Positions 1 to 6,226 of a DNA stretch of 10,751 bases are shown here, piece after piece; the stretch's first letter is position 1; each line of letters opens with the position of its first letter. The notes beneath the pieces are model-generated. The model was not told the origin of the DNA. It made no database searches and worked only from the letters and a program-made list of their open reading frames with translations. Source of the stretch: UBA830 sp036339975 (lineage in GTDB: Bacteria; Pseudomonadota; Alphaproteobacteria; MPNO01; UBA830); contig JAYYZV010000025.1 of the NCBI GenBank assembly GCA_036339975.1, forward strand, positions 1-10,751, written 5' to 3'. The translations under genes were made by a program, and so were the position numbers.

Positions 1-82
1 GGATGATGATGCCACCGGAGGTTTTTTCTTCCGCATCCAGCGGCTCGACCAGAACGCGGTCGTGCAGAGGTCTAATTCCCAT
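1..82 (-). CDS. groES: Co-chaperonin GroES (5' part only, cut by window edge)
   Basis: The first 27 codons of GroES, the 10-kDa lid of the GroEL chaperonin, which caps the folding chamber in the cytoplasm in an ATP-dependent cycle. The visible N-terminus reads MGIRPLHDRVLVEPLDAEEK and is followed by TSGGIII. This matches the family's opening (IRPLHDRV) and the start of the mobile loop with its GGI-hydrophobic motif that contacts GroEL. The ATG at 80-82 is chosen because a strong Shine-Dalgarno AAGGAGA lies at 91-97, eight bases upstream. Another ATG at 87-89 is out of frame. The gene has its own promoter and CIRCE operator upstream (132-188), so it is a separate transcription unit from hflX. 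groEL would be expected beyond the left edge but cannot be seen. The family's usual length is about 95 residues, so roughly 70 are missing. Identity is very secure despite the short fragment. Confidence 0.93.
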   Translation of the reverse strand, partial: MGIRPLHDRVLVEPLDAEEKTSGGIII

Positions 83-90
83 CGACCATC

Positions 91-97
91 TCTCCTT
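91..97 (-). promoter_or_regulatory. groES ribosome binding site
   Basis: On the minus strand the sequence AAGGAGA lies eight bases before the groES ATG (80-82). It is a near-perfect Shine-Dalgarno and the strongest I see in the window. It decides the start against the out-of-frame ATG at 87-89, which would be only one base from the motif. Confidence 0.85.
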
Positions 98-131
98 AAA
101 TTATTGATTTACCAAGACTTTATCATACTTG

Positions 132-158
132 CTAGCACTCCGGGCCAGCGAGTGCCAG
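132..158 (-). promoter_or_regulatory. CIRCE operator (HrcA binding site) of groES
   Basis: The minus strand reads CTGGCACTC, nine bases, then GAGTGCTAG. The CIRCE consensus is TTAGCACTC-N9-GAGTGCTAA. The left arm matches at 7 of 9 positions and the right arm at 8 of 9, with the exact 9-base spacer, and the two arms are complementary at 8 of 9 positions. It begins one base downstream of the -10 hexamer (160-165) and so covers the expected transcription start, where HrcA binding would block RNA polymerase. It lies 49 bases upstream of the groES ATG. HrcA repression of groESL through CIRCE, relieved on heat shock, is established in many bacteria including Alphaproteobacteria. No hrcA gene is in this window, so the repressor's presence is inferred. 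Confidence 0.93.
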
Positions 159-159
159 A

Positions 160-188
160 TATATAGGGATCGAGCCGGGCCACGTCAA
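160..188 (-). promoter_or_regulatory. groES promoter (-35 TTGACG, -10 TATATA)
   Basis: On the minus strand, TTGACG (183-188) is separated by exactly 17 bases from TATATA (160-165). This is an excellent housekeeping-sigma promoter, 5/6 at -35 and close to consensus at -10. The bases CCC precede TATAT, giving CCCTATAT, which also resembles the RpoH-type -10 element (CCCCATNT), so dual recognition is possible. The expected start is near 153, inside the CIRCE element, which would give a 5' UTR of about 70 bases. The promoter sits just beyond the hflX stop codon and separates groES from the genes upstream. Confidence 0.82.
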
Positions 189-206
189 CCGAAACGAAAA
201 AAAATA

Positions 207-1562
207 CTATCGACTTTTATAATTTTTTTCGAAGCTGGCTAATTTATCCGCCGAAATTGACACCTTCATCTCAGCGTGTTCATCACAATCATCTCGGCTG
301 AGAACGTCAGAGTTCCGATACAGCCAAGAGACCGCAGCGCCATTCTCATGCGGAACCCGCAGCTCGACAATGCCGCGGCCTGCAGACAGCAACTGATCCA
401 GTCTTTCCAATAGGGCATCCGTGTTTCTGCCGGTAACGGCAGACATCGCAACCACATTATTATCGCGAAACGCAACATTCATCGCCACATCCACTTCTTC
501 TACCGGCAGTCGGTCGATTTTGTTAAGGACTTCAATAGACACGCGGTTATTGTCGAACTCGACGCCCAGCTCCGCCAATATGTGTAATACGTCGGTTTTC
601 TGGGCTTCAGTATCCGGGTCTGCGATATCGCGAACGTGGACGATAATATCAGCCGAAATCACTTCTTCTAACGTTGCCCGGAAGGCAGCGATGAGGTTAG
701 TCGGCAAATCCGATACAAAACCCACCGTATCAGACAAAATCACCGACTGGCCAGACGGCAGTTTAATCTTCCGCATCGTTGGATCAAGGGTCGCAAACAG
801 AAGGTCTTTTACCAAGACGTCAGCATTCGTCAACCTATTGAAAAGTGTGGACTTTCCAGCATTGGTATAACCAACAAGCGCAACGACCGGATACGGCACA
901 CGTCGCCGCGCGTTGCGATGTAGTTCGCGGGTTCGGATGACTGTTTCGAGTTCTCGGCGGATCTTGGTAATTCGTTCTGAGATAATGCGCCGGTCCGCTT
1001 CAATCTGAGTTTCACCTGGACCACCGAGAAATCCAAAACCCCCTCTCTGACGTTCCAAATGGGTCCAGGTCCTGACTAGCCGGCTGCGCTGATAGTCCAG
1101 ATGCGCCAGTTCGACCTGAAGCACGCCTTCCCTCGTAACGGCTCGCTCCCCGAATATCTCAAGGATAAGTCCGGTCCTGTCTATAACCTTGGCTTCCCAG
1201 GCGTTTTCAAGCCCCCGCTGCTGCACCGGCGAAAGCGATGCATCGACGCTCACTACGTCTACGTGCTCGGCTACAACCAGATCGTGTAACCTCTCAACAG
1301 TCCCCTTCCCGAAATAGGTCGCCGCGTTAATCTGCCCTAATGCAATAGCTTCGGCGGCTACCACCTCAAGATCTATTGCCGCCGCAAGCCCCAACGCCTC
1401 CTCAAGTCGGGCATCGATAGACCTACCAACGTTTCTGCCAGTTTTCAGGTAGGGGTGGAGCACAACCACCCGTATTTTGTTATCTTCCACTGTTACGCCC
1501 CAGGCGACAGACAGTTCAGGCGTCGTCGTCTTCGATAATGTCCTCGCCATCGACGTCGTCAT
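207..1562 (-). CDS. hflX: Ribosome-associated GTPase HflX
   Basis: A 451-residue GTPase of the HflX family. These proteins bind the 50S subunit, and in E. coli HflX splits stalled 70S ribosomes after heat stress. The N-terminal HflX domain spans about residues 30-220 and includes FGKGTVE (84-90), VIDRTGLILEIF (126-137) and the family hallmark GGFGFLGGPGETQIEADRR (174-192). The G domain follows: P-loop GYTNAGKST (231-239), switch I ATLDPT (257-262), G3 DTVGF (278-282), G4 NKID (347-350) and G5 SA (374-375). A short C-terminal domain ends the protein. The ATG at 1562 lies inside hfq, giving a 47-base overlap. A second in-frame ATG at 1550 (residue 5) is equally possible. Neither has a clear Shine-Dalgarno, so translational coupling to hfq is likely. 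Homology to E. coli HflX begins only around residue 28, so the true start could be later. Function is secure; the start is not. Confidence 0.96.
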   Translation of the reverse strand: MTTSMARTLSKTTTPELSVAWGVTVEDNKIRVVVLHPYLKTGRNVGRSIDARLEEALGLAAAIDLEVVAAEAIALGQINAATYFGKGTVERLHDLVVAEHVDVVSVDASLSPVQQRGLENAWEAKVIDRTGLILEIFGERAVTREGVLQVELAHLDYQRSRLVRTWTHLERQRGGFGFLGGPGETQIEADRRIISERITKIRRELETVIRTRELHRNARRRVPYPVVALVGYTNAGKSTLFNRLTNADVLVKDLLFATLDPTMRKIKLPSGQSVILSDTVGFVSDLPTNLIAAFRATLEEVISADIIVHVRDIADPDTEAQKTDVLHILAELGVEFDNNRVSIEVLNKIDRLPVEEVDVAMNVAFRDNNVVAMSAVTGRNTDALLERLDQLLSAGRGIVELRVPHENGAAVSWLYRNSDVLSRDDCDEHAEMKVSISADKLASFEKNYKSR

Positions 1563-1785
1563 CGTAGAGGGAAACCGGCGTAGCAGGCATCACGGTGGAA
1601 ATCGCATGTTTATACACGAGCTGCGAGTGTCCATCGCGGCGCAAAAGCAGACAGAAGTTGTCAAACCATGTAATTATTCCTTGTAATTTGACGCCATTCA
1701 CCAGAAATACGGTCACAGAAACTTTTTGTTTCCGAACCTGATTAAGAAACACATCCTGAAGATTTTTCATTGTATCTGAAGACAT
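1516..1785 (-). CDS. hfq: RNA chaperone Hfq
   Basis: An 89-residue Sm-like protein that forms a hexameric ring and pairs small RNAs with mRNAs in the cytoplasm. The Sm1 region is VFLVNGVKLQGIITWFDNF (26-44) and the Sm2 motif is YKHAISTV (58-65); Y58, K59 and H60 correspond to the U-binding proximal pocket. Q10 and F44 are in typical proximal-face positions. The rim carries R18-K19. After the ring fold a short tail ends in a strongly acidic segment, residues 75-89, with 10 Asp/Glu of 15. In E. coli an acidic C-terminal tip helps release RNA from the core, and the same role is inferred here. The ATG at 1783-1785 has AAGGT seven bases upstream (1792-1796); Met6 is a weaker alternative. A 116-base gap with an A-rich leader separates it from the HAD gene, so it may have its own promoter. 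Its 3' end overlaps hflX, the usual downstream partner. Confidence 0.97.
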   Translation of the reverse strand: MSSDTMKNLQDVFLNQVRKQKVSVTVFLVNGVKLQGIITWFDNFCLLLRRDGHSQLVYKHAISTVMPATPVSLYDDDVDGEDIIEDDDA

Positions 1786-1791
1786 TTTTTT

Positions 1792-1796
1792 ACCTT
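1792..1796 (-). promoter_or_regulatory. hfq ribosome binding site
   Basis: The minus strand reads AAGGT followed by seven A-rich bases and then the hfq ATG at 1783-1785. The spacing supports Met1 rather than Met6 as the start. The site sits inside an A-rich leader (about 1786-1825), the type of sequence the distal face of Hfq binds, so autoregulation is conceivable but not shown. Confidence 0.6.
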
Positions 1797-1890
1797 ATTG
1801 TTTTCATTTATCTTTTTATCTTCACGCTTTGTGTGGAAGAGCACTAGACCCGTCCCACCATAACCCTATCGCCGCAGCGGTAACATACGA

Positions 1891-1918
1891 GAAATAGTGT
1901 CTTAAAATCTTTTGACAA
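1891..1918 (-). promoter_or_regulatory. Possible weak promoter for hfq-hflX
   Basis: On the minus strand, TTGTCA (1913-1918; 5/6 match to TTGACA) lies 16 bases from TATTTC (1891-1896; only 3/6 match to TATAAT). It overlaps the last codons of the HAD gene and would give a leader of roughly 100 bases before hfq. The 116-base gap is the longest inside the cluster before groES, which makes a promoter here plausible, but the -10 is poor and this could be chance. I saw no convincing sigma54 -24/-12 pair (GG-N10-GC) in the gap and no hairpin with a U-tract after the HAD gene. Confidence 0.25.
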
Positions 1919-2561
1919 CCGCCATTAACTCTCGGCAATCGGAATAATGTTCGTGCGGCGGATAATCGGCGAATTCCGGGTCGTTCGGCATATTTTCTCC
2001 GATAAGTATGGTATGGCACCTCGCAGCATGTCCACAGGCCATATCGACCCATGTATCACCGATAAACCAAACATTATCGGCCCCAGGCACAATCCCCGTT
2101 CGGTCAAGCGCCAAATAAATAGGATCTGTCGCAGGTTTGTCATTCGGCGCATCGGACGCACCAACCAGATAACCTTCAAAAAAACGATCCCATCCTAGCC
2201 TTGTCGATTCCGCACGTAGGTGCCCTCCCGACTTGTTGCTGACAACACCTATATGACTACCAAGCCCCACAAATGCTTCGATTAGTTCCTCTGCACCGTC
2301 TTTTTTTTCCACTCGTTCTAGGTGAACAGCCCGATAAGCCGTGTAAAAAATATCGCGCGCCTCTTCCCATCTATCGCCGAATAATGGCGGGAATGCCTCC
2401 CGTAACGACTTTCGCACGCGCCGCAGGGTTTCATCCATGGACCACTGCGCATGCCCCATGGCTTCCAGTGTCCGGTTCATGCTTTCGTGGATTATCGGCC
2501 AGCTGTTGACCAGAGTGCCATCCCAGTCAAATAGTACTGCTCTGGGAAGGCTGTCAGGCAT
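1902..2561 (-). CDS. HAD-superfamily phosphatase, phosphoglycolate phosphatase-like
   Basis: A 219-residue haloacid-dehalogenase-type hydrolase, probably a cytoplasmic phosphatase for a small phosphorylated metabolite. Motif I is FDWDGTLVNS (11-20), with nucleophile D12 and acid/base D14. Motif II is VVSNKSGG (106-113), with S108. Motif III is K142 in NDKPATDP. Motif IV is FIGDTWVDM (166-174), with D169 and D173 for Mg2+. A helical insert between motifs I and II (about 20-90) is the C1-type cap seen in phosphoglycolate phosphatases and related enzymes. The chosen ATG (2559-2561) overlaps the stop codon of dat (TGA at 2554-2556), giving an 8-base overlap typical of translational coupling. It also places motif I at the usual distance from the N-terminus. 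Longer in-frame forms could start at ATG 2585 or GTG 2594, but none has a good Shine-Dalgarno. Substrate cannot be read from sequence; Gph-like is only the closest general pattern. Confidence 0.88.
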   Translation of the reverse strand: MPDSLPRAVLFDWDGTLVNSWPIIHESMNRTLEAMGHAQWSMDETLRRVRKSLREAFPPLFGDRWEEARDIFYTAYRAVHLERVEKKDGAEELIEAFVGLGSHIGVVSNKSGGHLRAESTRLGWDRFFEGYLVGASDAPNDKPATDPIYLALDRTGIVPGADNVWFIGDTWVDMACGHAARCHTILIGENMPNDPEFADYPPHEHYSDCRELMAVVKRF

Positions 2562-3408
2562 CCGCGGCCCATAAATGCTCAGCATAACTATCACGCAGTA
2601 GTCTGGAAACAGGTCCGGGGCGTCCCAGACCCACCTTCACCCCATCGATACTAATGATCGGCACGATAAAAGCAGTTGAGCTTGTAAGAAACGCTTCGTC
2701 CGCCGACTTCGCCTCGTCAACACTAAAAGGTCTTTCCTCGACCTCAATCTGAATATCTTCAGCTATTTTTATAATTGCAAGCCGGGTCACACCGTTCAGG
2801 ATGGCCTTTTCTGGGGGATGGGTAATAATCTTACCCCCCTTTACTATCCAAGCGTTGGTCGATGTACCTTCGGTGACGGCGCCCCTATCGTCGACCTGCC
2901 ACGCTTCGTACGCCCCTTCCCGTATCGCCCGATCCTTAGCTAGGATATTTGGTAGCAAGGAAATGGATTTGATGTCGGGCCGTTTCCAACGGAGGTCCGG
3001 TACTGTGATAATTGAGACCCCTTCCTCCACCCATTCGCGTTTCGAATTTGCCAACGGCCGCAAGGTCATGACCACCGCCGCAATAATATCGTGGGGAATC
3101 GCGTGGTTTCGGGGCGCTTCGCCGCGAGATATTTGGATATAAAGATTAGCGTCCCGTAACCGATTGAGGCGAAGTAATTCCGCAACCTTCATCCTGAATA
3201 TTTCGATACCGAATGGCATTTCCATGCGGATTTCACGTAAAGAATGCTCCAACCTAGAAAAATGGAGGTCTTCGTCTACCATTTGTCTATTTATGACTAC
3301 AATCACTTCGTAGACTGCATCGCCAAACTGATAGCCGCGATCCTCTATATGGACCCTCGACTGGCTATGACGAATATAGCGTCCGTTAACGTAGGATATC
3401 CTTGGCAT
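2554..3408 (-). CDS. dat: D-amino acid aminotransferase (fold-type IV PLP enzyme)
   Basis: A 284-residue PLP enzyme of the class IV aminotransferase family, which also contains branched-chain aminotransferase and ADC lyase. D-amino acid aminotransferase moves the amino group between D-amino acids (D-Ala, D-Glu) and 2-oxo acids in the cytoplasm. Visible motifs, in order: EDRGYQFGDAVYEV (22-35); RGEAPRNH (95-102), where R100 and H102 match the carboxylate-binding Arg and His of Bacillus D-amino acid aminotransferase; RPDIKSISLL (143-152) with PLP-lysine K147; EGTSTNAWIV (180-189) with E180; and ILNGVTR (203-209), the phosphate-binding loop. The RxH pair favours the D-amino acid enzyme over IlvE. 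The length is normal for the family. It starts 11 bases after the trkA stop and overlaps the HAD gene downstream, so it is part of the cluster. A dat-like gene between trkA and hfq is, from memory, seen in other alphaproteobacteria. IlvE or ADC lyase are less likely alternatives. Confidence 0.9.
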   Translation of the reverse strand: MPRISYVNGRYIRHSQSRVHIEDRGYQFGDAVYEVIVVINRQMVDEDLHFSRLEHSLREIRMEMPFGIEIFRMKVAELLRLNRLRDANLYIQISRGEAPRNHAIPHDIIAAVVMTLRPLANSKREWVEEGVSIITVPDLRWKRPDIKSISLLPNILAKDRAIREGAYEAWQVDDRGAVTEGTSTNAWIVKGGKIITHPPEKAILNGVTRLAIIKIAEDIQIEVEERPFSVDEAKSADEAFLTSSTAFIVPIISIDGVKVGLGRPGPVSRLLRDSYAEHLWAADA

Positions 3409-3419
3409 TCAGCACGTCT

Positions 3420-4796
3420 TTAGAAAAATTCGAGACTTACGGCGAATAACTTCTCAATCTCCCGAACGGCTGTCGGTCTAACGAAGATAACCACTCTATC
3501 GCCTTTGTTAACCACCGTATTGCTTCGGGGCGTTATCACCTCCTCGTCACGCACGATCGCTCCGAACATTACCCCTTCTGGTAATTCCATATCGCGCAGC
3601 GGCTGCCCCACGAGAGTAGATGTTTCAAGAATTTCTGCTTCCATCATTTCGCCAAAATCCTCACCCAGAGAATGCACGGCTCGGATCCGCCCACGACGGA
3701 CATGCTGCAAGATAGTGGATGCCGTAATAGCGCGGGGGCTGATCACCGCGTCAACGCCTAAGGTTGTTATCAGCGGGGAGTAATTTGTGTTGTTCACTAG
3801 CGCAATCGCCCTCTGGGCGCCATGCCGTTTCGCGAGAAGGGAGCCAAGGATATTTGTCTCATCGTCATTTGTGACCGCGACGATTGCTTCTGTCACCCCT
3901 ACGCCGGCTTCTTCCAGAATTGCAGGCTCAAGGGCATTGCCATTGATAACTGTGGTATCCGGCAGGTGGCGTGCCGCACGCTCTGCTCCCTCGCGACTGG
4001 ATTCAATAATACGTGCGTGAACCCCCGGGTGCTCGTTTCGGATCAACTGCGCCAGAAAAACGCCGACGTTGCCTCCACCGGCAATAATTATTCGTCGCGC
4101 CTGCCTCTCTTCATGTCCGAACACCGTCATCGCACGCGGGACATGTTCATTGTCAGCAACAAAGTAGACATCATCCCCCACCAGCATCTGCTCGTCGGCG
4201 CTTGCAACGATAGTTCTTCCATCCCGAATGATGCCCACAACAACAATATGAAGGTCTGGAAAAACGCCTGTCAATTGGCGAAGTGGCGTATTTACAACCG
4301 GGCAGTCCTCGTTACATCGGACGCCGATAACTCGCACCTTTCCGTCGACCATGGGGATAGTATCAAACGCGCCGGGAACAACGAGATCGCGGGAAATCGC
4401 CCGCGCGACTTCTAGTTCAGGCGAAATGATTACGTCGATAGGCATATTCTCGCGGCTGAAAAAGTCCGCCCAAATAGGTTCCAAGTAACTCTGATTCCGC
4501 ACCCGCGCCAACTTCGTCGGCACGTTAAAAAGCGAGTGCGCGACCTGACAAGCGACCATATTCACCTCGTCCGACTGGGTGACTGCGATCAACAGATCGG
4601 CATCGGCAGCATTCGCGCGTTCGAGCACATCCGGATAAGAGGCAAAACCCCGCAAAGCCTGAACATCGAGGGTCTCGTTCACCGACCGAACATTGTTCTC
4701 CGATGAGTCCACCACAGTGACGTCATGGTTCTCGAGCGATAACTGCCGGGCAATGTGATAGCCTACCTGGCCGGCGCCACAAACGATGACTTTCAT
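3420..4796 (-). CDS. trkA: Trk K+ uptake regulatory protein TrkA
   Basis: A 458-residue cytoplasmic, peripheral-membrane regulator that binds NAD(H) and nucleotides and gates the TrkH/TrkG potassium channel. It is a tandem of two RCK units, the standard long bacterial TrkA. The first Rossmann fold has GAGQVG (7-12) with acidic D30 at the end of strand 2. The second has GGGNVG (240-245) with E265. Each is followed by a TrkA-C domain (about 140-225 and 375-455). Length and architecture are normal. The ATG (4794-4796) overlaps the ntrX stop as ATGA, so translation is coupled to ntrX. The channel subunit TrkH is not in this window. Position after ntrYX is conserved in many alphaproteobacteria, but a functional link between K+ transport and NtrYX signalling is inference only. 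Confidence 0.96.
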   Translation of the reverse strand: MKVIVCGAGQVGYHIARQLSLENHDVTVVDSSENNVRSVNETLDVQALRGFASYPDVLERANAADADLLIAVTQSDEVNMVACQVAHSLFNVPTKLARVRNQSYLEPIWADFFSRENMPIDVIISPELEVARAISRDLVVPGAFDTIPMVDGKVRVIGVRCNEDCPVVNTPLRQLTGVFPDLHIVVVGIIRDGRTIVASADEQMLVGDDVYFVADNEHVPRAMTVFGHEERQARRIIIAGGGNVGVFLAQLIRNEHPGVHARIIESSREGAERAARHLPDTTVINGNALEPAILEEAGVGVTEAIVAVTNDDETNILGSLLAKRHGAQRAIALVNNTNYSPLITTLGVDAVISPRAITASTILQHVRRGRIRAVHSLGEDFGEMMEAEILETSTLVGQPLRDMELPEGVMFGAIVRDEEVITPRSNTVVNKGDRVVIFVRPTAVREIEKLFAVSLEFF

Positions 4797-6223
4797 TCTA
4801 TAACGTCCGCCGGATCGGATACGGTTTCATCCGCCCGTTCGACGATCTCCCGGTTAGTTACACCCAGCGCCTTAAGCTTTCGGTGCAGCGCAGACCGCTC
4901 CATACCGACAAATTGCGCCGTGCGCGAGACATTTCCACCGAACCGCGATACCTGAGCAAGGAGGTATTGCCTTTCAAAATTCTCCCGCGCCTCCCGCAGC
5001 GGCAGGGACATAACGTTGGTACCACCGCCAAAGCCAACTGTAGCTAAGGCACCAGCACCTATATCGGGCGGCAGGTTATCGACGCCTACGGGCTCTTCGG
5101 AACCACCGGGTGCCATGATTAAAATCCAGTCTACGGCATTTCGTAACTGCCGGACGTTTCCTGGCCAATCACATGCCTGCAAAGCAACCATTGCTTCTTT
5201 AGAAATAATACGAGGAACTCCGCCCGACAGAATTGCAGAACGTTCCATGAAGTGTTCGATCAGCGCTGGAACGTCATCCGGGCGATCTTTGAGGGGCAGA
5301 ATTTCTATAGGAACAACGTTAAGGCGATAAAATAAATCCTGGCGGAAATTCCCCTCTGCCATTTCCACTTCCATGTCGTGATTGGTTGAAGCAATGACCC
5401 GTACATCCACCTCGATGGGTTCGTCACCTCCGACACGCGTAAAGGTTTGCTCCTGCAACACACGAACAATCTTACCCTGTGTTTCAAGCGGCATGTCGCT
5501 GACCTCGTCCAACAACAAGGTACCACCGTCGGCCTGTTCAAGGGTTCCTGCCTTGATTATACCACCGGGATCGGGGGCTTGTTCACCGAATAGCTCAACT
5601 TCCATCCGATCGGGGTTCATTGCCGCGCAATTGAGGACAATAAACGGCGCATTGGCTCGGCCCGACATATGATGAAGCTGACGCGCAAACACCTCCTTGC
5701 CAACGCCCGGTGGCCCAGAAATCAGAACACGGCTGTCTGTTGGCGCAACCCTTTCGAGGGCACTGCGCAGTTGCTTCATCGCGTTCGAGTTCCCCACCAC
5801 CTCGGTTAATTCACCCGTTTGCTTCCGCAGTTTCTGGTTTTCCTTTTGTAACTGCGAGGCTTCAAGTGCGCGTTTTACCGTCAGAAGAAGTCTGTCGGCC
5901 TTGAAAGGCTTCTCAATAAAATCATAGGCACCCAATTTGATAGCGTTAACAGCGGTCTCCACGTTTCCATGACCGCTGATCATTACCACAGGGATATCGA
6001 CGAAATCTCTGTAGACCAACTCTAAAAACTCCATGCCGTCGAGTTCGCTGCCTTCAAGCCAGATATCAAGGATTAGTAAATCAGGGCGTTTTACTTCGAT
6101 TGCAGATAAAGCGCCGGTGCTATTGGAGGCCGTTCTGCAGCTGTATCCCTCGTCTTCGAGGATAGCACCTATGAGGCGGCTTATATCTTCTTCATCATCT
6201 ATAATAAGAATTTCTTCGACCAT
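4793..6223 (-). CDS. ntrX: Response regulator NtrX (NtrC-family, lacks GAFTGA)
   Basis: A 476-residue response regulator, partner of NtrY. The receiver domain spans 1-120: acidic pocket D9/D10, phosphoacceptor D53 (LLILDIW), S83 and K105 (EKPF). The AAA+ domain spans about 140-370: Walker A GPPGVGKE (170-177), Walker B TLLLDE (235-240), arginines R294 and R300, and sensor II WPGNVRQLRN (353-362). A Fis-type helix-turn-helix lies at about 422-455 (NVSRTAQFVGMERSALHRKL). The loop after ELFG (210-213) reads EQAPDPGG where NtrC-type activators have HERGAFTGA, so the sigma54-contact motif is absent. Direct sigma54 activation is therefore unlikely; acting as a DNA-binding regulator of other promoters is inferred. 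It begins 3 bases after the ntrY stop, with a G-rich possible Shine-Dalgarno just upstream (about 6231-6239), and its stop overlaps trkA. Reported roles of NtrYX in alphaproteobacteria include nitrogen metabolism, redox response and cell-envelope control. Confidence 0.95.
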   Translation of the reverse strand: MVEEILIIDDEEDISRLIGAILEDEGYSCRTASNSTGALSAIEVKRPDLLILDIWLEGSELDGMEFLELVYRDFVDIPVVMISGHGNVETAVNAIKLGAYDFIEKPFKADRLLLTVKRALEASQLQKENQKLRKQTGELTEVVGNSNAMKQLRSALERVAPTDSRVLISGPPGVGKEVFARQLHHMSGRANAPFIVLNCAAMNPDRMEVELFGEQAPDPGGIIKAGTLEQADGGTLLLDEVSDMPLETQGKIVRVLQEQTFTRVGGDEPIEVDVRVIASTNHDMEVEMAEGNFRQDLFYRLNVVPIEILPLKDRPDDVPALIEHFMERSAILSGGVPRIISKEAMVALQACDWPGNVRQLRNAVDWILIMAPGGSEEPVGVDNLPPDIGAGALATVGFGGGTNVMSLPLREARENFERQYLLAQVSRFGGNVSRTAQFVGMERSALHRKLKALGVTNREIVERADETVSDPADVIE

Positions 6224-6226
6224 CGA

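Noticed and set aside
196..229. Possible terminator at the hflX end: A-run (minus strand, 223-229) that could pair with a T-run (197-204).
   Set aside because: The stem would be almost only A:U pairs with a large loop and no separate U-tract after it. It is too weak to call an intrinsic terminator.
421..870. Plus-strand open frame of 149 codons opposite hflX.
   Set aside because: It lies entirely within the GTPase domain of HflX, with no motif of its own.
1786..1901. Search for a sigma54 -24/-12 promoter before hfq.
   Set aside because: The nearest GG/GC pairs have the wrong spacing (11 rather than 10) and poor flanking matches.
1822..2052. Minus-strand open frame of 76 codons running from the HAD gene into the hfq upstream gap.
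   Set aside because: Most of it overlaps the HAD C-terminus in another frame, it has no good ribosome site, and the product resembles nothing I recognise.
3822..4415. Plus-strand open frame of 197 codons opposite trkA.
   Set aside because: It lies fully inside trkA, has no recognisable motif and no convincing ribosome site. It is the antisense shadow of a strongly conserved gene.
4793..6223. Idea that ntrX is a simple duplicate of ntrC.
   Set aside because: The missing GAFTGA loop, the GPPGVGKE P-loop, the different C-terminus and the position after ntrY all match the separate NtrX family.
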